This document shows, one piece after another, positions 36,321 through 45,564 of a DNA stretch of 64,000 bases. Position 1 is the stretch's first letter. Every line of letters begins with the position of its first letter. The translations under genes were made by a program, and so were the position numbers. The notes under the pieces were generated by a model. The model saw only the letters and a list, made by a program, of their open reading frames with translations. It was not told the origin of the DNA and made no database searches. This DNA comes from Fen-1245 sp963835535 (lineage in GTDB: Bacteria; Gemmatimonadota; Gemmatimonadetes; Gemmatimonadales; JACORV01), in NCBI GenBank assembly GCA_963835535.1, contig CAWIFL010000002.1:372001-436000 (forward strand), written 5' to 3'.

Positions 36321-36571
36321 GCGGCCTGGCCTTGGTGCGCGAGCCGCGCAGCCAGCTCCTGGCGCGCGCGCTCCCGTAGCCGGTCACATCGCTCCAGGTC
36401 GCCCGCTTGCTCGGCCTCCCATGCGGCCTGCTCCCACGTCGCTGCGGCCCACAGCGCGGTGAGCTGCCAGGTAGACGGCGCCTCGGCGCGCTGGCCGTCC
36501 TCCCCGGCGCGGATGCGGCGTTGCCACAGGGCGAGCGCGGGGAACCGGCGCGCGTCAATGGGATCGCTCAG
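36317..36571 (-). CDS. Small helical protein with a CTG start
   Basis: 84 residues (LSDPIDARRFPALALWQ; TALWAAATWEQAAWEAEQAG), Trp/Ala-rich and helical. The best start is CTG 36571, overlapping the SWIM gene stop as CTGA; it is coupled to DUF3987 by GTGA. No family recognised. An earlier in-frame start at 36712 lies inside the SWIM gene and encodes shadow sequence. Confidence 0.6.
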   Translation of the reverse strand: MSDPIDARRFPALALWQRRIRAGEDGQRAEAPSTWQLTALWAAATWEQAAWEAEQAGDLERCDRLRERARQELAARLAHQGQAA

Positions 36572-36933
36572 GGCGCCGCCACCCTTCGCGGTTGGCGCTT
36601 CGGCATCGTCACCACAGCGCGGAGCTGCCCGAGCGCGGTTTCGTCGCCGAGGGCGAGTTGCACCCGCCGGAGGTGTTTGCAGGAGCCGCCGCGGAGCTGG
36701 TGGTCCGGGCAATCGCAGCTCGTCACCGCGGCGTTGACGACGTGGGGCTGGGCGCCGCCGGTGACGAGCCAGGTGCCGTCGTCCTGTCGCACACAGTCGA
36801 GGAACACGGCCCGGGCTACGCGACGGTCGGCGGCCGGCTGGGAGGTTGCAGCCGCCGGAGAGGGGACCGGGTGCTCGCGCACACCGCCGCCGTTCGCGTT
36901 GCTGTCTTCGGGAGCGTGTTCTAGCTTCCTCAA
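36568..36933 (-). CDS. SWIM zinc-finger protein
   Basis: 121 residues. The SWIM motif CDCPDHQLRGGSCKHLRRVQ (C-x-C ... C-x-H) lies at about residues 72-91. SWIM domains bind DNA or protein and occur in phage and mobile-element proteins. TTG start at 36933 with AGGAGGGG upstream. Confidence 0.75.
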   Translation of the reverse strand: MRKLEHAPEDSNANGGGVREHPVPSPAAATSQPAADRRVARAVFLDCVRQDDGTWLVTGGAQPHVVNAAVTSCDCPDHQLRGGSCKHLRRVQLALGDETALGQLRAVVTMPKRQPRRVAAP

Positions 36934-36990
36934 CGTCGGCCCCTCCTGCCGATGATGTGCGCGAGGCCCGCCCGCCCGGCGGGCTTCGTG

Positions 36991-37737
36991 TTAGTAGCGG
37001 GTCCGCGCTGCGGGTGGCTGACGCGAGGCCAGCGACCGCCGCTGTTCCTTCGCTCGCTCCGAATCGCCACCGACGAGAATCCCCGGCGTGAGCACCTCCG
37101 GGTTCGGGACCGGGTGCGCGCGCTCCGCCCGGATGATGGCGAGCGCCGCCAGCGCCGGCCCCACGCTCTTGGCGAGCGTCAGCAGGTCGGGCGTCAGACG
37201 ACAGTCACCGGCCGAGGGTGCCACGACGGGCACGCTCGGGAAGCGCCGCTGGAACTTCTCCAGCTCCGCGTTGAGCGCGCGGCCCTTCGCAAACGCCAGC
37301 TCCCAGGCCGCCCACCTCGCCGGCACCGCACGCAGCGATTCCTCGATGCCGCGCAGCGCCGCGGCCTGCTCGTCGTTCGAGACGGCGATCTTGCCCGCGA
37401 GCCCCGCGGCTTCACTCTGGCCGGCAGCGGCCTTCCGCGCGGTGCGCGCGAGTGCGAGGTCGCGCTCCACGCTGGCGACCCGCTGCTCCAGCGCGTCGCG
37501 TTCGGCACTCAGCCGGGCCAGGGGCGGCCCGCTCACGCCCTCGGCGATCGCGGCCAGGTGCCGGGACTCGACCAGCTCCAGCGCGCGGCCCGCGTGTTCC
37601 AGGTTCCGCTCACACTCCGCCACGGCCTTGGCAGCCGCGTCTTCGGCGGCGCGCAGCTCGGCCGGCGTCTGCGCCACGCTCTGCGCCATCGGACTAGCTG
37701 AGTCCGTCTTCCTGCCCGTCCGTCCGAACAGGCTCAT
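36991..37737 (-). CDS. Coiled-coil protein
   Basis: 248 residues: a short N-terminus (MSLFGRTGRKTDSASPMAQS), then a long heptad-rich region of about 130 residues (ELRAAEDAAAKAVAECERN; LARLSAERDALEQRVASVE). ATG 37737 has GGAGG upstream and overlaps the RHH stop. Function unknown; may be structural or a partner of the replication genes. Confidence 0.65.
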   Translation of the reverse strand: MSLFGRTGRKTDSASPMAQSVAQTPAELRAAEDAAAKAVAECERNLEHAGRALELVESRHLAAIAEGVSGPPLARLSAERDALEQRVASVERDLALARTARKAAAGQSEAAGLAGKIAVSNDEQAAALRGIEESLRAVPARWAAWELAFAKGRALNAELEKFQRRFPSVPVVAPSAGDCRLTPDLLTLAKSVGPALAALAIIRAERAHPVPNPEVLTPGILVGGDSERAKEQRRSLASRQPPAARTRY

Positions 37738-37943
37738 CGTGGGCCTCCTTTCGTGGTGGGGCGCGCCGTGCGGTGAGAGCCGCGCCGGCCGCCAACGCCC
37801 CATTTGGCGACGCGCCGGCGCGCAGCATCTTCGAGAAGCGCGGCGACCGTCTTGGACAACGTGCGATTCTCGCGGGCGGCGATGGCCTGCAAGGTTCGCC
37901 GCAGCGCCGGCCGAATTCGGCATCCCACGATCAGGCTCTCCAT
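37734..37943 (-). CDS. Ribbon-helix-helix protein
   Basis: 69 residues starting MESLIVGCRIRPALRRTLQA with helices ENRTLSKTVAALLEDAARRR, typical of a small RHH DNA-binding protein. First gene of the leftward operon and beside the divergent operator region, so a likely regulator of that operon. Confidence 0.65.
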   Translation of the reverse strand: MESLIVGCRIRPALRRTLQAIAARENRTLSKTVAALLEDAARRRVAKWGVGGRRGSHRTARPTTKGGPR

Positions 37944-37992
37944 TGCCACCCCCGATACCACGGCTTGTGAACGTCTGTCCCATGCCTTAGCG

Positions 37993-38070
37993 TTTACGCA
38001 TCGCGTAAAACCGTGCACAGCCAAACTGTGCACGGCCGGGGTTCACCTCAAGGGCCAAACAGGGCCAAAC
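37993..38070. promoter_or_regulatory. Divergent control region with palindromes
   Basis: TTTACGC-atc-GCGTAAA (37993-38009) and a perfect CCGTGCACAG-ccaaa-CTGTGCACGG (38011-38035) lie side by side. Two direct copies of AGGGCCAAAC follow (38051-38070). This is the space between the leftward replication operon and the rightward regulator gene, the place expected for a switch-like control region. Confidence 0.7.
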
Positions 38071-38131
38071 GGGGCTCGTGGCCAGGTTACGCGGCTTGTG
38101 CTGAGGGCGCGTAATGTCTTCCGGGGGGATC

Positions 38132-38908
38132 ATGGCAAGGCGACCGCGAGACAAGTTGAAGCTCACCGATCCGCTCATGGAGATTGACGGCGCTCGGGTC
38201 GCTGCGGCCATCGCCGAACGCAAGCTGAAGGTGCGCGAGGTCGCCCGGCGAGTGAAGAAGCGCGACACGCGCCTCAAGGACGTGAATGAGGCGCGTATCC
38301 GCCGCATTAAGATCGGCCGGACGAGGAAGTGCCGGCGTTCGCTCCTGATCGCCCTGGCCGCCGTACTCGATCAGCCGATCTGGTTTCTCTCAGGTGGGAA
38401 CCTCGGATGGCGTCAGCTCGGGGTGTCCCTTGACACGACGCCCCGCGCCTACCTCGCCGCGCACAAGCTCGTGGGCGCCGTGGCCAAGCGAGCCGCCCGC
38501 GAGCCGCGCCTCTCCGCCGACGCGGTGGACCGACTCAATCGCGTCCTGCTCGACTTGCTCGACCCGCGCACGTGGCGCGCGAACCTGCTCGGCTGGCCGC
38601 CACGGCAAAGGCGGGACGTGCGGCCGGCGGAGATGGAGGTCGCGGTGTCGGCACTGGCCGGGGCGCTCACCGTCATCCTCGCGCCTTGGCTCCGCGCCGA
38701 CGCCGTGACGCTCAACGTGGACGCGCTGGCCGGGCTCCTGCCCCTCGGCGCGCGCCAGCCGGTGCTCACCTCAGGCGCGTCCGCGGTCCTGCCGCCACTC
38801 GACGGCGCGGCGCGCGAGGATACCAGCAATCCCGATGACTTCACGGCCGCCGAGCGCGACCCCGACCGCTTCCTGCCGCCGTTGGGTGCGCCGAGCCACG
38901 AGTGGTGA
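38132..38908 (+). CDS. HTH-type regulator of the element
   Basis: 258 residues. The N-terminal ~80 residues (VAAAIAERKLKVREVARRVK, a basic loop, then ALAAVLDQPIWFLSG) look like an XRE-like HTH with an unusual basic insert. The remainder is unrecognised. ATG 38132 has GGGGGG upstream; an ATG at 38114 is also in frame. Divergent from the replication operon with palindromes between, as for a phage repressor. Confidence 0.65.
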   Translation: MARRPRDKLKLTDPLMEIDGARVAAAIAERKLKVREVARRVKKRDTRLKDVNEARIRRIKIGRTRKCRRSLLIALAAVLDQPIWFLSGGNLGWRQLGVSLDTTPRAYLAAHKLVGAVAKRAAREPRLSADAVDRLNRVLLDLLDPRTWRANLLGWPPRQRRDVRPAEMEVAVSALAGALTVILAPWLRADAVTLNVDALAGLLPLGARQPVLTSGASAVLPPLDGAAREDTSNPDDFTAAERDPDRFLPPLGAPSHEW

Positions 38909-38938
38909 CACGGCGAGCATCACGCCGAGGCTGACGAC

Positions 38939-38962
38939 AGAGGGCCGCTTCGGCGGCCCTCT
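38939..38962. terminator. Terminator between regulator and lipoprotein gene
   Basis: AGAGGGCCGC and GCGGCCCTCT form a perfect 10-bp stem with a TTCG loop, between convergent genes. Confidence 0.75.
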
Positions 38963-39107
38963 CGGCTTCCGGTCAGCTCTCCGGCACCTACGCCTTAGCG
39001 GATGGCGCGCGACCGCCTGTCACCTCAAGGACTTCCTCGGCGGTCGCCAAGGACAGGTTCGCGAACCAATGGTGGCCTTGGGCCAGAACCGACCTGCCGC
39101 ACATAGT

Positions 39108-40928
39108 TCAAGGGTGCGCCGGCCCAGCCAACTCGAATGACACCGCAGGTATCAAGGTCTCGAACTTGGCTACCAGGTAGGGCGCTGCCTTGGTGACGTA
39201 GTAGTTCACGGTCGTCGCGTCCCTGGCTACCTCGACCTTCCAGCACAGAAAGGTGCCTGCCGGCACCGTCACAGTCTCCTCTCCCGCCACCAACAAGCTG
39301 GTCGTACGGACCGCGCCTTGGGCTGCGTCATAGGCGGTGAGTGTCCAGCGCCCGCCGTCCACCAAGGGCATCGCGGGAAGGAGCGTCTCGATCGGGCGGC
39401 CAAGCGCAGTCACGGCTACGGTGGTGTCCACATCGGCGTCGCGCACGGCCTGTCCGACTAGGGTGTGAACGTGCCCTCGTAGGTGCGTCCCTGCGTAGTC
39501 GAGGGTCACTCTTTCTGGCTGACCGCCCCAGCTCCCTGACTCTCGCACTTGGATCGGCATCAGCGTCGCCGCGTCCACGGTGGTGGTGTCGTCAAGACTG
39601 ATCATATCCGTGTCCGCGCCGATTCTTGTGCTTGACGTCAGGTGCAGCACCTGCCGACCGCCTTTGGTCCCACGATCCAAGGCCCGCGTGACCTGACCGA
39701 TCCGAGTCCCCTGGACCATCACCTGGAAGGTCCATGAGTGGGGAACCAGACGTTCTTGCGCCCAACTCAGCGGCGAAGGTGCCCTCCCAACTAGCTCAAA
39801 CGGGCTCGAAGGATCAAACCAGTACTTGACTACAAGGTAGGGGGCGGTCTTGGTCACGTCGTAGGTGCCGCCTCCCCGGTCGTCCACCACGTCAACCTTC
39901 CAGCACGCGAAGGTGCCCGCTGGGACGGTGACCGATTCCTCTCCCATCACAGACACCTTGGTCGTTACGACCAGTCCTCGCGCTCCATCGTAATAGCGCA
40001 GCGTCCAGCGACCAGCGTTCACCAGCGGCAATGCGGGCAGGACGGCCTCCAAGTGATTCCTGTCTAGGGCAGCGATGGCCAGCGTCGTGTCCACATCGGC
40101 GTCGCGCCCGGTTACGTGGACGTGACCCCGCAGGCGAGTCCCCTGGTAGTCGAGAGTCAGCCTCACCGGCTGTCCGTCCCAGGTCCCGCCCTCCCGCAGC
40201 CTGATCGGTTGCAGCGTCGCCGCGTCCATGGTGACGGTGTCTTCGAGCCGGATCGTCCCGGCCCCGGTCCCGGCTCCCCCCGCCATTCCTTCGGTCAACC
40301 GCAGGACGGCCCGCTCCCCATCCGTCGTACGAGCCCACGAGAGGCTCACCACACCCATCGAGTCCCCATGGACCATGATGCGGAAGGTGGACGGGCCTGT
40401 TCCGAGGCGGTCCAGCGCCCAAGGCACGAGCGAAGGTGCCATCGCGACATCGGGCTGGACCGGCGGTTGGCCTTCGGCTGCTGGACGCAGAGCGCGCCCG
40501 AGATCGTCAAGGTACTCCTGTAGTTGCTGGCCGGCCTTGCCGTGCGTAACGTCCGTGACCTCCTCGTAGCCCGTGCCAGGGTTCGTGACCATCGCGACCG
40601 CCCCTATCACCCTAACGCCATCCCCTTGCTCTACGAGTGTCAGAGTCTCCCGCCAGACGGCCACGGGGTTCGCCTCGGAGCCCATCAGCGCGCCGACAAT
40701 CCCAGTCATCGGCTGGGTCACCACCACCTGGTATTCCGAGGATGTCTGGAGCGACCACCCGGCGCTCGCCGTTGACCCGACGATCGCGTTCATCACCGCG
40801 TGCTTCGTCGCGCCCTCGATGAGCGTCTCCGGATTTCCGCTCGGGGTCGTGAAGGTCGCCGGCGGAACGCAGCCGGCCAGAGCCGCGGCACCGAGCAACG
40901 CGGTGCCCGTACGTCGAACGAGGTTCAT
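39108..40928 (-). CDS. Lipoprotein with two DUF3108-like domains
   Basis: 606 residues. Signal peptide and lipobox (LLGAAALAGC, Cys at about 20), an N-terminal domain of ~130 residues, then two homologous ~215-residue domains. Each carries a TFRIMVHG/TFQVMVQG opening, VTLDYAGTHLRGHVH-type segment and an ESVTVPAGTFACWKV-type end. The same domain is the C-terminus of the chromosomal M16 protein at 59329-61419. The ATG overlaps the exonuclease stop. Cargo of unknown role. Confidence 0.8.
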   Translation of the reverse strand: MNLVRRTGTALLGAAALAGCVPPATFTTPSGNPETLIEGATKHAVMNAIVGSTASAGWSLQTSSEYQVVVTQPMTGIVGALMGSEANPVAVWRETLTLVEQGDGVRVIGAVAMVTNPGTGYEEVTDVTHGKAGQQLQEYLDDLGRALRPAAEGQPPVQPDVAMAPSLVPWALDRLGTGPSTFRIMVHGDSMGVVSLSWARTTDGERAVLRLTEGMAGGAGTGAGTIRLEDTVTMDAATLQPIRLREGGTWDGQPVRLTLDYQGTRLRGHVHVTGRDADVDTTLAIAALDRNHLEAVLPALPLVNAGRWTLRYYDGARGLVVTTKVSVMGEESVTVPAGTFACWKVDVVDDRGGGTYDVTKTAPYLVVKYWFDPSSPFELVGRAPSPLSWAQERLVPHSWTFQVMVQGTRIGQVTRALDRGTKGGRQVLHLTSSTRIGADTDMISLDDTTTVDAATLMPIQVRESGSWGGQPERVTLDYAGTHLRGHVHTLVGQAVRDADVDTTVAVTALGRPIETLLPAMPLVDGGRWTLTAYDAAQGAVRTTSLLVAGEETVTVPAGTFLCWKVEVARDATTVNYYVTKAAPYLVAKFETLIPAVSFELAGPAHP

Positions 40929-41800
40929 CCGACACCTCCAGGGGTGGCCAGGGCGAGCAGTACCCGGAAGTCACGCTCCGCGAGCACCCGAATTCGCTGG
41001 CCCTTCGCAATCAACTCCTCCGCCATGCGGTGTTTCATGCTCTTGTCATGCCCGGCGAGCTGGCGAATGTCCTGGTCGCCGACGACGAGCAGCGTGGTCT
41101 TGTGGCCCACGCTCCCCGCGACCTCGCAGCCGGCGGCGGCGGCCAGGTCGGCCGCCTCGTGCCGCGGCATGGACAACGCGCCGGTGAACACCACGACCTC
41201 GCCGAACAGCTCGCCATCCGGGTTCCCCGCGCGGGTCGGCCGTGCCGCGAGCGGGTCAATCGGCTCGGCGGTGCGGACCAGCCAGCCCTCGACGTCGAGG
41301 CCGGTGTCGGCGATCGCGCGCAGGAGCACGAGGCCCGCCGCACGCGCATCCTCGAGTGCGTCGTGGTGCCGAAACTGGATGCCGCAATACTCGGCGACCG
41401 AAGCCAGGCCGTACCCTTCCCGGGCGAACTGGCCCCACGCCCTCCGACACACGCGGGCCGTGTCCAGCCAGCGGCACTCCACGGCGGGTGTCGTGTACTT
41501 GTCGCGCACGCGCGAAAGCGCCACCCGGTCGAAGGCCGTGTGCGTGGCCACGACCTGACCGACCAGCAGACCGGCGAGCTGCGCCGCCACGTCGGGAAAG
41601 CGCGGCGCGCCGCGCACGGCCGCCTCGTCAATGCCGTGAATAGCGACGTTGAAGGGATCGAACCAGTCCTCGGGGTCCACCAGCGACTGCCACGAGGCTT
41701 GCGCCTTGCCGTCAACGAACGTCACCGCCCCGATCTGGCAGATGCTCGCCAGGTCCGGGTTGGCCGTCTCTACGTCGAGCGCGACGAAGGCGGTGCCCAT
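40925..41800 (-). CDS. DnaQ-like 3'-5' exonuclease with BRCT domain
   Basis: 291 residues. The DEDDh exonuclease domain has FVALDVETANPD, ATHTAFDRVAL and HHDALEDARA. A C-terminal BRCT domain (GEVVVFTGALSM, TTLLVVGDQD, KSMKHRMAEELIAKGQRIRV) follows. This layout occurs in bacterial polymerase III epsilon-like proteins used in repair. ATG 41800 with AGGAG upstream. Its role in the element may be DNA processing or defence; this is inference. Confidence 0.88.
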   Translation of the reverse strand: MGTAFVALDVETANPDLASICQIGAVTFVDGKAQASWQSLVDPEDWFDPFNVAIHGIDEAAVRGAPRFPDVAAQLAGLLVGQVVATHTAFDRVALSRVRDKYTTPAVECRWLDTARVCRRAWGQFAREGYGLASVAEYCGIQFRHHDALEDARAAGLVLLRAIADTGLDVEGWLVRTAEPIDPLAARPTRAGNPDGELFGEVVVFTGALSMPRHEAADLAAAAGCEVAGSVGHKTTLLVVGDQDIRQLAGHDKSMKHRMAEELIAKGQRIRVLAERDFRVLLALATPGGVG

Positions 41801-41991
41801 CCTGCTCCTATTCAACGGCGCGGAACAGGGTAGCGCCAGGGCGTTAGGCGGGCGTCAGGGCGACTGAGAAGCGAGGTTGGGAGCCGGTACGGTCGCGTCC
41901 CAAGTTCGCCGTTGCTCGGCGCGGCCCCTGAAGGTACGCCGACTTCCCGGCCCGCCTATCGGCCCCGGCCGGTGGGGCGTAGAATCGGGCC

Positions 41992-42882
41992 GTGCGGCAA
42001 GCCGTAGTCGGTATCGGGCTGTTGCTCCTCGGATTCCTGGCTCCTCTTGTTCTGGAGCGGATCTTGAGTGCCGCCCCCGAATGGGCGTGGCGCGCGGTTT
42101 CCTTGGCGGTCATCCTATTGGGGGTGTGGGTTGTTGTCCTCTCCGACCCCGTCTGGACGAGATTGCGCGATGCTCGGGGCCATCCAATCATCTCGACGGT
42201 AGGATGGGCTCTCGTTGCCGCGGTCCTGGTGGGTTCCGCTTGGTATTTCTTTGCCGTCAAGAGAACCACATTCACGCCCATGACGGTTGGTGCGCTCGCC
42301 TCGGATGCAGACTATCCGACCGGAACCGATATTGCCGGCGTCCCATGGAACGCCCGGCTCTCTGAACTGAGAGTGTGGCTCAAGAACGGTTCAGCCAATG
42401 ACTATGAAGACTTGAACGTCCTCATCAAGCCCGACCAGCCGGTCGTTGCCGTCGTGCAGACGACGCCGTGGCCGGACGTTACGCTAGTGGACCAAGGCAT
42501 CATGAGCTTCTACCTGGCTCGCATCGGCCCCTCTGCCAAGGAAGCTCATCCGACGAAGATGCTGGCAACCTCGGTGGGGTTCCGGCTCCGCTGCCCTCGG
42601 CTCCCGAGAAAGAGCGGTCTAGACTTGGTGTTCGTAATTGGTGCACCACTCGGCGACAAAGGCATCCTGGCCAAGATGAAGGGCGGCGAGCGTTACTGGT
42701 TCCGACGGACTACTGATGAGCGGTGGAGCTTCGCCGACTACTTTGGCCCCAAGGTGGTCGCAGCCGACGTGCTAGTTGAGGGTGAATACACGGCCAGCAA
42801 GAGGGCGGTAAAGATCGCTACCCACGTTGCACCGGAGCGCCTCCCCGGCCCGCCATCCCCGACGCTCCGTCAATCGTCCTGA
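41992..42882 (+). CDS. Membrane protein of unknown function
   Basis: 296 residues with three hydrophobic segments in the first ~90 (VVGIGLLLLGFLAPLVL, AVSLAVILLGVWVVVL, VGWALVAAVLVGSAWYFF), followed by a soluble domain of ~200 residues with a beta-rich look. GTG start. Base composition is less GC-rich than its neighbours, and it is transcribed opposite to them, consistent with cargo acquired separately. No family recognised. Confidence 0.6.
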   Translation: MRQAVVGIGLLLLGFLAPLVLERILSAAPEWAWRAVSLAVILLGVWVVVLSDPVWTRLRDARGHPIISTVGWALVAAVLVGSAWYFFAVKRTTFTPMTVGALASDADYPTGTDIAGVPWNARLSELRVWLKNGSANDYEDLNVLIKPDQPVVAVVQTTPWPDVTLVDQGIMSFYLARIGPSAKEAHPTKMLATSVGFRLRCPRLPRKSGLDLVFVIGAPLGDKGILAKMKGGERYWFRRTTDERWSFADYFGPKVVAADVLVEGEYTASKRAVKIATHVAPERLPGPPSPTLRQSS

Positions 42883-42910
42883 CGGGATTCCGTGAGCTTT
42901 TCGCTGGCCC

Positions 42911-43903
42911 TCACATCGTCCAGCGCGGCCACCCCACCGCTCGCGGGGGCGCGTCGTCGTCGTCCCAGCTCGACCGCGGCACCGGCGCATCCTCCCCGGC
43001 CCGCTCGAACAGCCGCGCGATCACGGCGTCCCGCCGGGCTTCCAGCTTCGCGATCAGCGCCGCCTCGCGCGCGTCGAGGTCGTCCTGCCGTGCCAGCAGC
43101 TCGTCCACGAGCGTCTCGCGCCGCTTCGCGGCCTCCACGTCGAGTTGTGCGCACGTGGCCGCGAGCCGTTCCTGCTCGCTCTCCCACCGCCGCCGGCTCG
43201 GATGGCACGGCGGCAGCCCGGGGCCGGCCGCGCTGCACTTGCCGCCGTGCGCCAGCGCGCACGCCTCGCACGTCGCGGCCATCGTCCCGCTGCCGATGCT
43301 CGCCCCCTTGTCCACCGGAGAGATTTCGACGATGCGCACCTTCACGATCGCGCGGAGCGCGCCCGCCGCAATCTCCGCGTCCGTCAACGGTCGGGACTCC
43401 ACCTCGGTCAAGGACCATGACCAGTCTGGCCGTTCGCGCTCGGTGCGCTCCGCCGCGTGGCGGCCCTCCGGCGTGTCGTTGAAAACGACGGTCGCGCGCA
43501 GCTCGCCGCCCTCCTCCCGCACCATGCCGAACCCGGCCGCCGGCGCGTTCCGGTCGCGGGTATAGCTGTGGTTCCACTCCGAGCATGGGATACGATCGCC
43601 GGGGGGGTTCCGCAGCAGTCCCGGACAGAGCACGTCGCCTTGGCGGTCCACCACGGGGTGCGCCGGGTCGGTCGAAATCTTCCCGAGAATCACCCGCGCG
43701 GTGCCGGCACCCGGCCCTTTGACTTCAGCGGTGCGGCTCCATTCCCGGCGCTGCCGCTTGTCCTCGTGCTCCAGGAGGTCGGCGATCGCGGCGTCGCGCT
43801 CCTCCTGCTCGGCGCGCGCGAGCGCCGCCAGCGTCTCCTCCAGCGACCAGATGAAGGCGTCGCGCCCCTGCTCCGTGGTGAAGTCGTGCAGCTCGAAGTC
43901 CAT
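42911..43903 (-). CDS. Phage prohead-protease-like protein
   Basis: 330 residues. The central part resembles phage prohead/maturation proteases: RVILGKISTDPAHPVVDRQG, the His-containing EWNHSYTRDRN, a WSWSL segment with a candidate Ser, and VKVRIVEISPVDKGA typical of the family. The C-terminal ~100 residues are coiled-coil, as in protease-scaffold fusions. Located 65 bp after terL in the same direction. Confidence 0.75.
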   Translation of the reverse strand: MDFELHDFTTEQGRDAFIWSLEETLAALARAEQEERDAAIADLLEHEDKRQRREWSRTAEVKGPGAGTARVILGKISTDPAHPVVDRQGDVLCPGLLRNPPGDRIPCSEWNHSYTRDRNAPAAGFGMVREEGGELRATVVFNDTPEGRHAAERTERERPDWSWSLTEVESRPLTDAEIAAGALRAIVKVRIVEISPVDKGASIGSGTMAATCEACALAHGGKCSAAGPGLPPCHPSRRRWESEQERLAATCAQLDVEAAKRRETLVDELLARQDDLDAREAALIAKLEARRDAVIARLFERAGEDAPVPRSSWDDDDAPPRAVGWPRWTM

Positions 43904-43968
43904 TGCAGTTTCTCCCCTCGCTCAGATAGGACAATCTTGGGAACCGTACCCACCGGAACAAGCGCCAA

Positions 43969-45564
43969 TCACCCGCCACGGCGCGGCGGCCACGACCCGA
44001 ACGGCGGCGACGGCACGAAGGGACGGACCGCCTCGCCGCTCCCACGAAACCCGGGGAACCAGGGCGCGAGCGGCGCCGCCTGATTTCGCTCCCCCGCGTG
44101 CACCAGGACGCCGCACACGCTGTTCGCGACGTCGTCGTGCGAGCCCGCGCCGGGCGGGTGGTCCACCACGTCCCGCCCCGTGCCGCGCACCGTCCGGCGT
44201 TCGAGCTGCGCGAGCTGCGCCAGCAAGCGCGGGGAGTCCAGGAGCTGCACGCGGCCCGCGTTGAGGAGCGGCAACGCCGCGAGGTACAGGTCCGACTTCG
44301 CCAACGCGCTCGCGCGGTAGGTGACGCCGTTCTTGAGAAACTGTGTCGTCACCCACGCCGCGCCGTACTTGTCGCCGGTCACCGCCCGCAGCCCGTAGCT
44401 CTTGAGGAACGCCGCGCACTCCGCCGTCACCTGGTCCGGGTCGAAGCGCGGGCGCCACTCGCGCACGGCGTCCAGCACCATGCCCTCACCTTCCGCGTGC
44501 GCCACCGCACAGGTGAACGAGTCGGCCGAGCCGCCCGACACATCCACGAACCCGACGAACGGCCGGCCCGCCTCCGGCGGCAGCTCGTACCGGCCGGGCA
44601 CCACGCAGGCACGCAGCGTGTCCGGGTCGAACAGCGAGGACACATCGGAGCGGAACGCCACCAGCCCCTCGCTGCCGTACTCGCTGGCCGCGCGGGCCGC
44701 GTCCTCCTCGAACGCGCGCACGATCGCCGCGGTCGGCACGGTGGGATTGAGCGATACGGTGCTGGCGTTGAACACCAGCACGTCGTCGCCGTCGCGGCCC
44801 CAATGATCGGTGACGGCCGCGTGCAGGATGCCGCGCCGGGCGTAGGGCGAGCTGATGCCGTACACGCGCGCGTCGCCGATCGTGAGCAGCGCCGGCCGCA
44901 CCGCCGCCAGCAGCTCCTCGTCGGGATTCGCGCTCGCCTCGTCGGCGTAGAACGCGCACTCCTCGAGCACCACGTCGAGGAAGGTGTAGCCGCGCGTCGC
45001 CCGCCAATTCGCGGTCACCACCCGCACCTCGGCGCCCGTCGTGAACCCCACGCTGTCACGCCGGACGTGCGCGACGAACGGCGCGACCAGCGGGTGCTTC
45101 GCCAGCCCCTTCAAGAGCCGCAGCGTGTTCCGGGCCTGGTCCTTGTCGCTGGCGATCACCGGCAACGTCCCGACTTCCCCCGCGGCGAGGTGCTCGCGCC
45201 AGTCGCGGGCGATGCACCGCCACGTTGCGCGTAGCATCACGTTCTCGCTCTTGCCGCTCCTCCGGCCCGCCGGCACCCACACCTCACGGCAGGGCGCCGC
45301 CGGCGCATCCTGCCGGCCCGTGTGGAGTCGCCACGCGGCGAGCTGCTCGGCGTCGAGCGGCAGGCCGTCCACCGCACGCCAGAGCACCGTCCACAGCCCG
45401 CGGGTCGGCCCGCCACGCCCCACCGCCTCACGGAACGTCAGGAAGTCGCCACCGTAGGGGGGCGGGCCTGCCGCCCTGGCCGCGCGCCTGGCCGTCGCCG
45501 TGGCCAGTCCGCCGCGCCGGCCCGCCTCCTTGGCCCGTTGCCGGGTGAACTGCCCGCGCCTCAT
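43969..45564 (-). CDS. terL: Phage terminase large subunit
   Basis: DNA-packaging motor ATPase/nuclease of 531 residues. Walker A VPAGRRSGKSE (about residue 100), Walker B LDVVLEECAFYADE, coupling segment VYGISSPYARRG, and an RNase H-like nuclease domain with FVDVSGGSADSF, TGDKYGAAW and SHDDVANSV. All catalytic acidic positions look intact. No small terminase or portal gene is next to it. Confidence 0.9.
   Translation of the reverse strand: MRRGQFTRQRAKEAGRRGGLATATARRAARAAGPPPYGGDFLTFREAVGRGGPTRGLWTVLWRAVDGLPLDAEQLAAWRLHTGRQDAPAAPCREVWVPAGRRSGKSENVMLRATWRCIARDWREHLAAGEVGTLPVIASDKDQARNTLRLLKGLAKHPLVAPFVAHVRRDSVGFTTGAEVRVVTANWRATRGYTFLDVVLEECAFYADEASANPDEELLAAVRPALLTIGDARVYGISSPYARRGILHAAVTDHWGRDGDDVLVFNASTVSLNPTVPTAAIVRAFEEDAARAASEYGSEGLVAFRSDVSSLFDPDTLRACVVPGRYELPPEAGRPFVGFVDVSGGSADSFTCAVAHAEGEGMVLDAVREWRPRFDPDQVTAECAAFLKSYGLRAVTGDKYGAAWVTTQFLKNGVTYRASALAKSDLYLAALPLLNAGRVQLLDSPRLLAQLAQLERRTVRGTGRDVVDHPPGAGSHDDVANSVCGVLVHAGERNQAAPLAPWFPGFRGSGEAVRPFVPSPPFGSWPPRRGG

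Noticed and set aside
36571..36712. Longer N-terminus for the 84-residue helical protein
   Set aside because: The extra codons lie inside the SWIM gene and encode Arg/Pro-rich shadow sequence.
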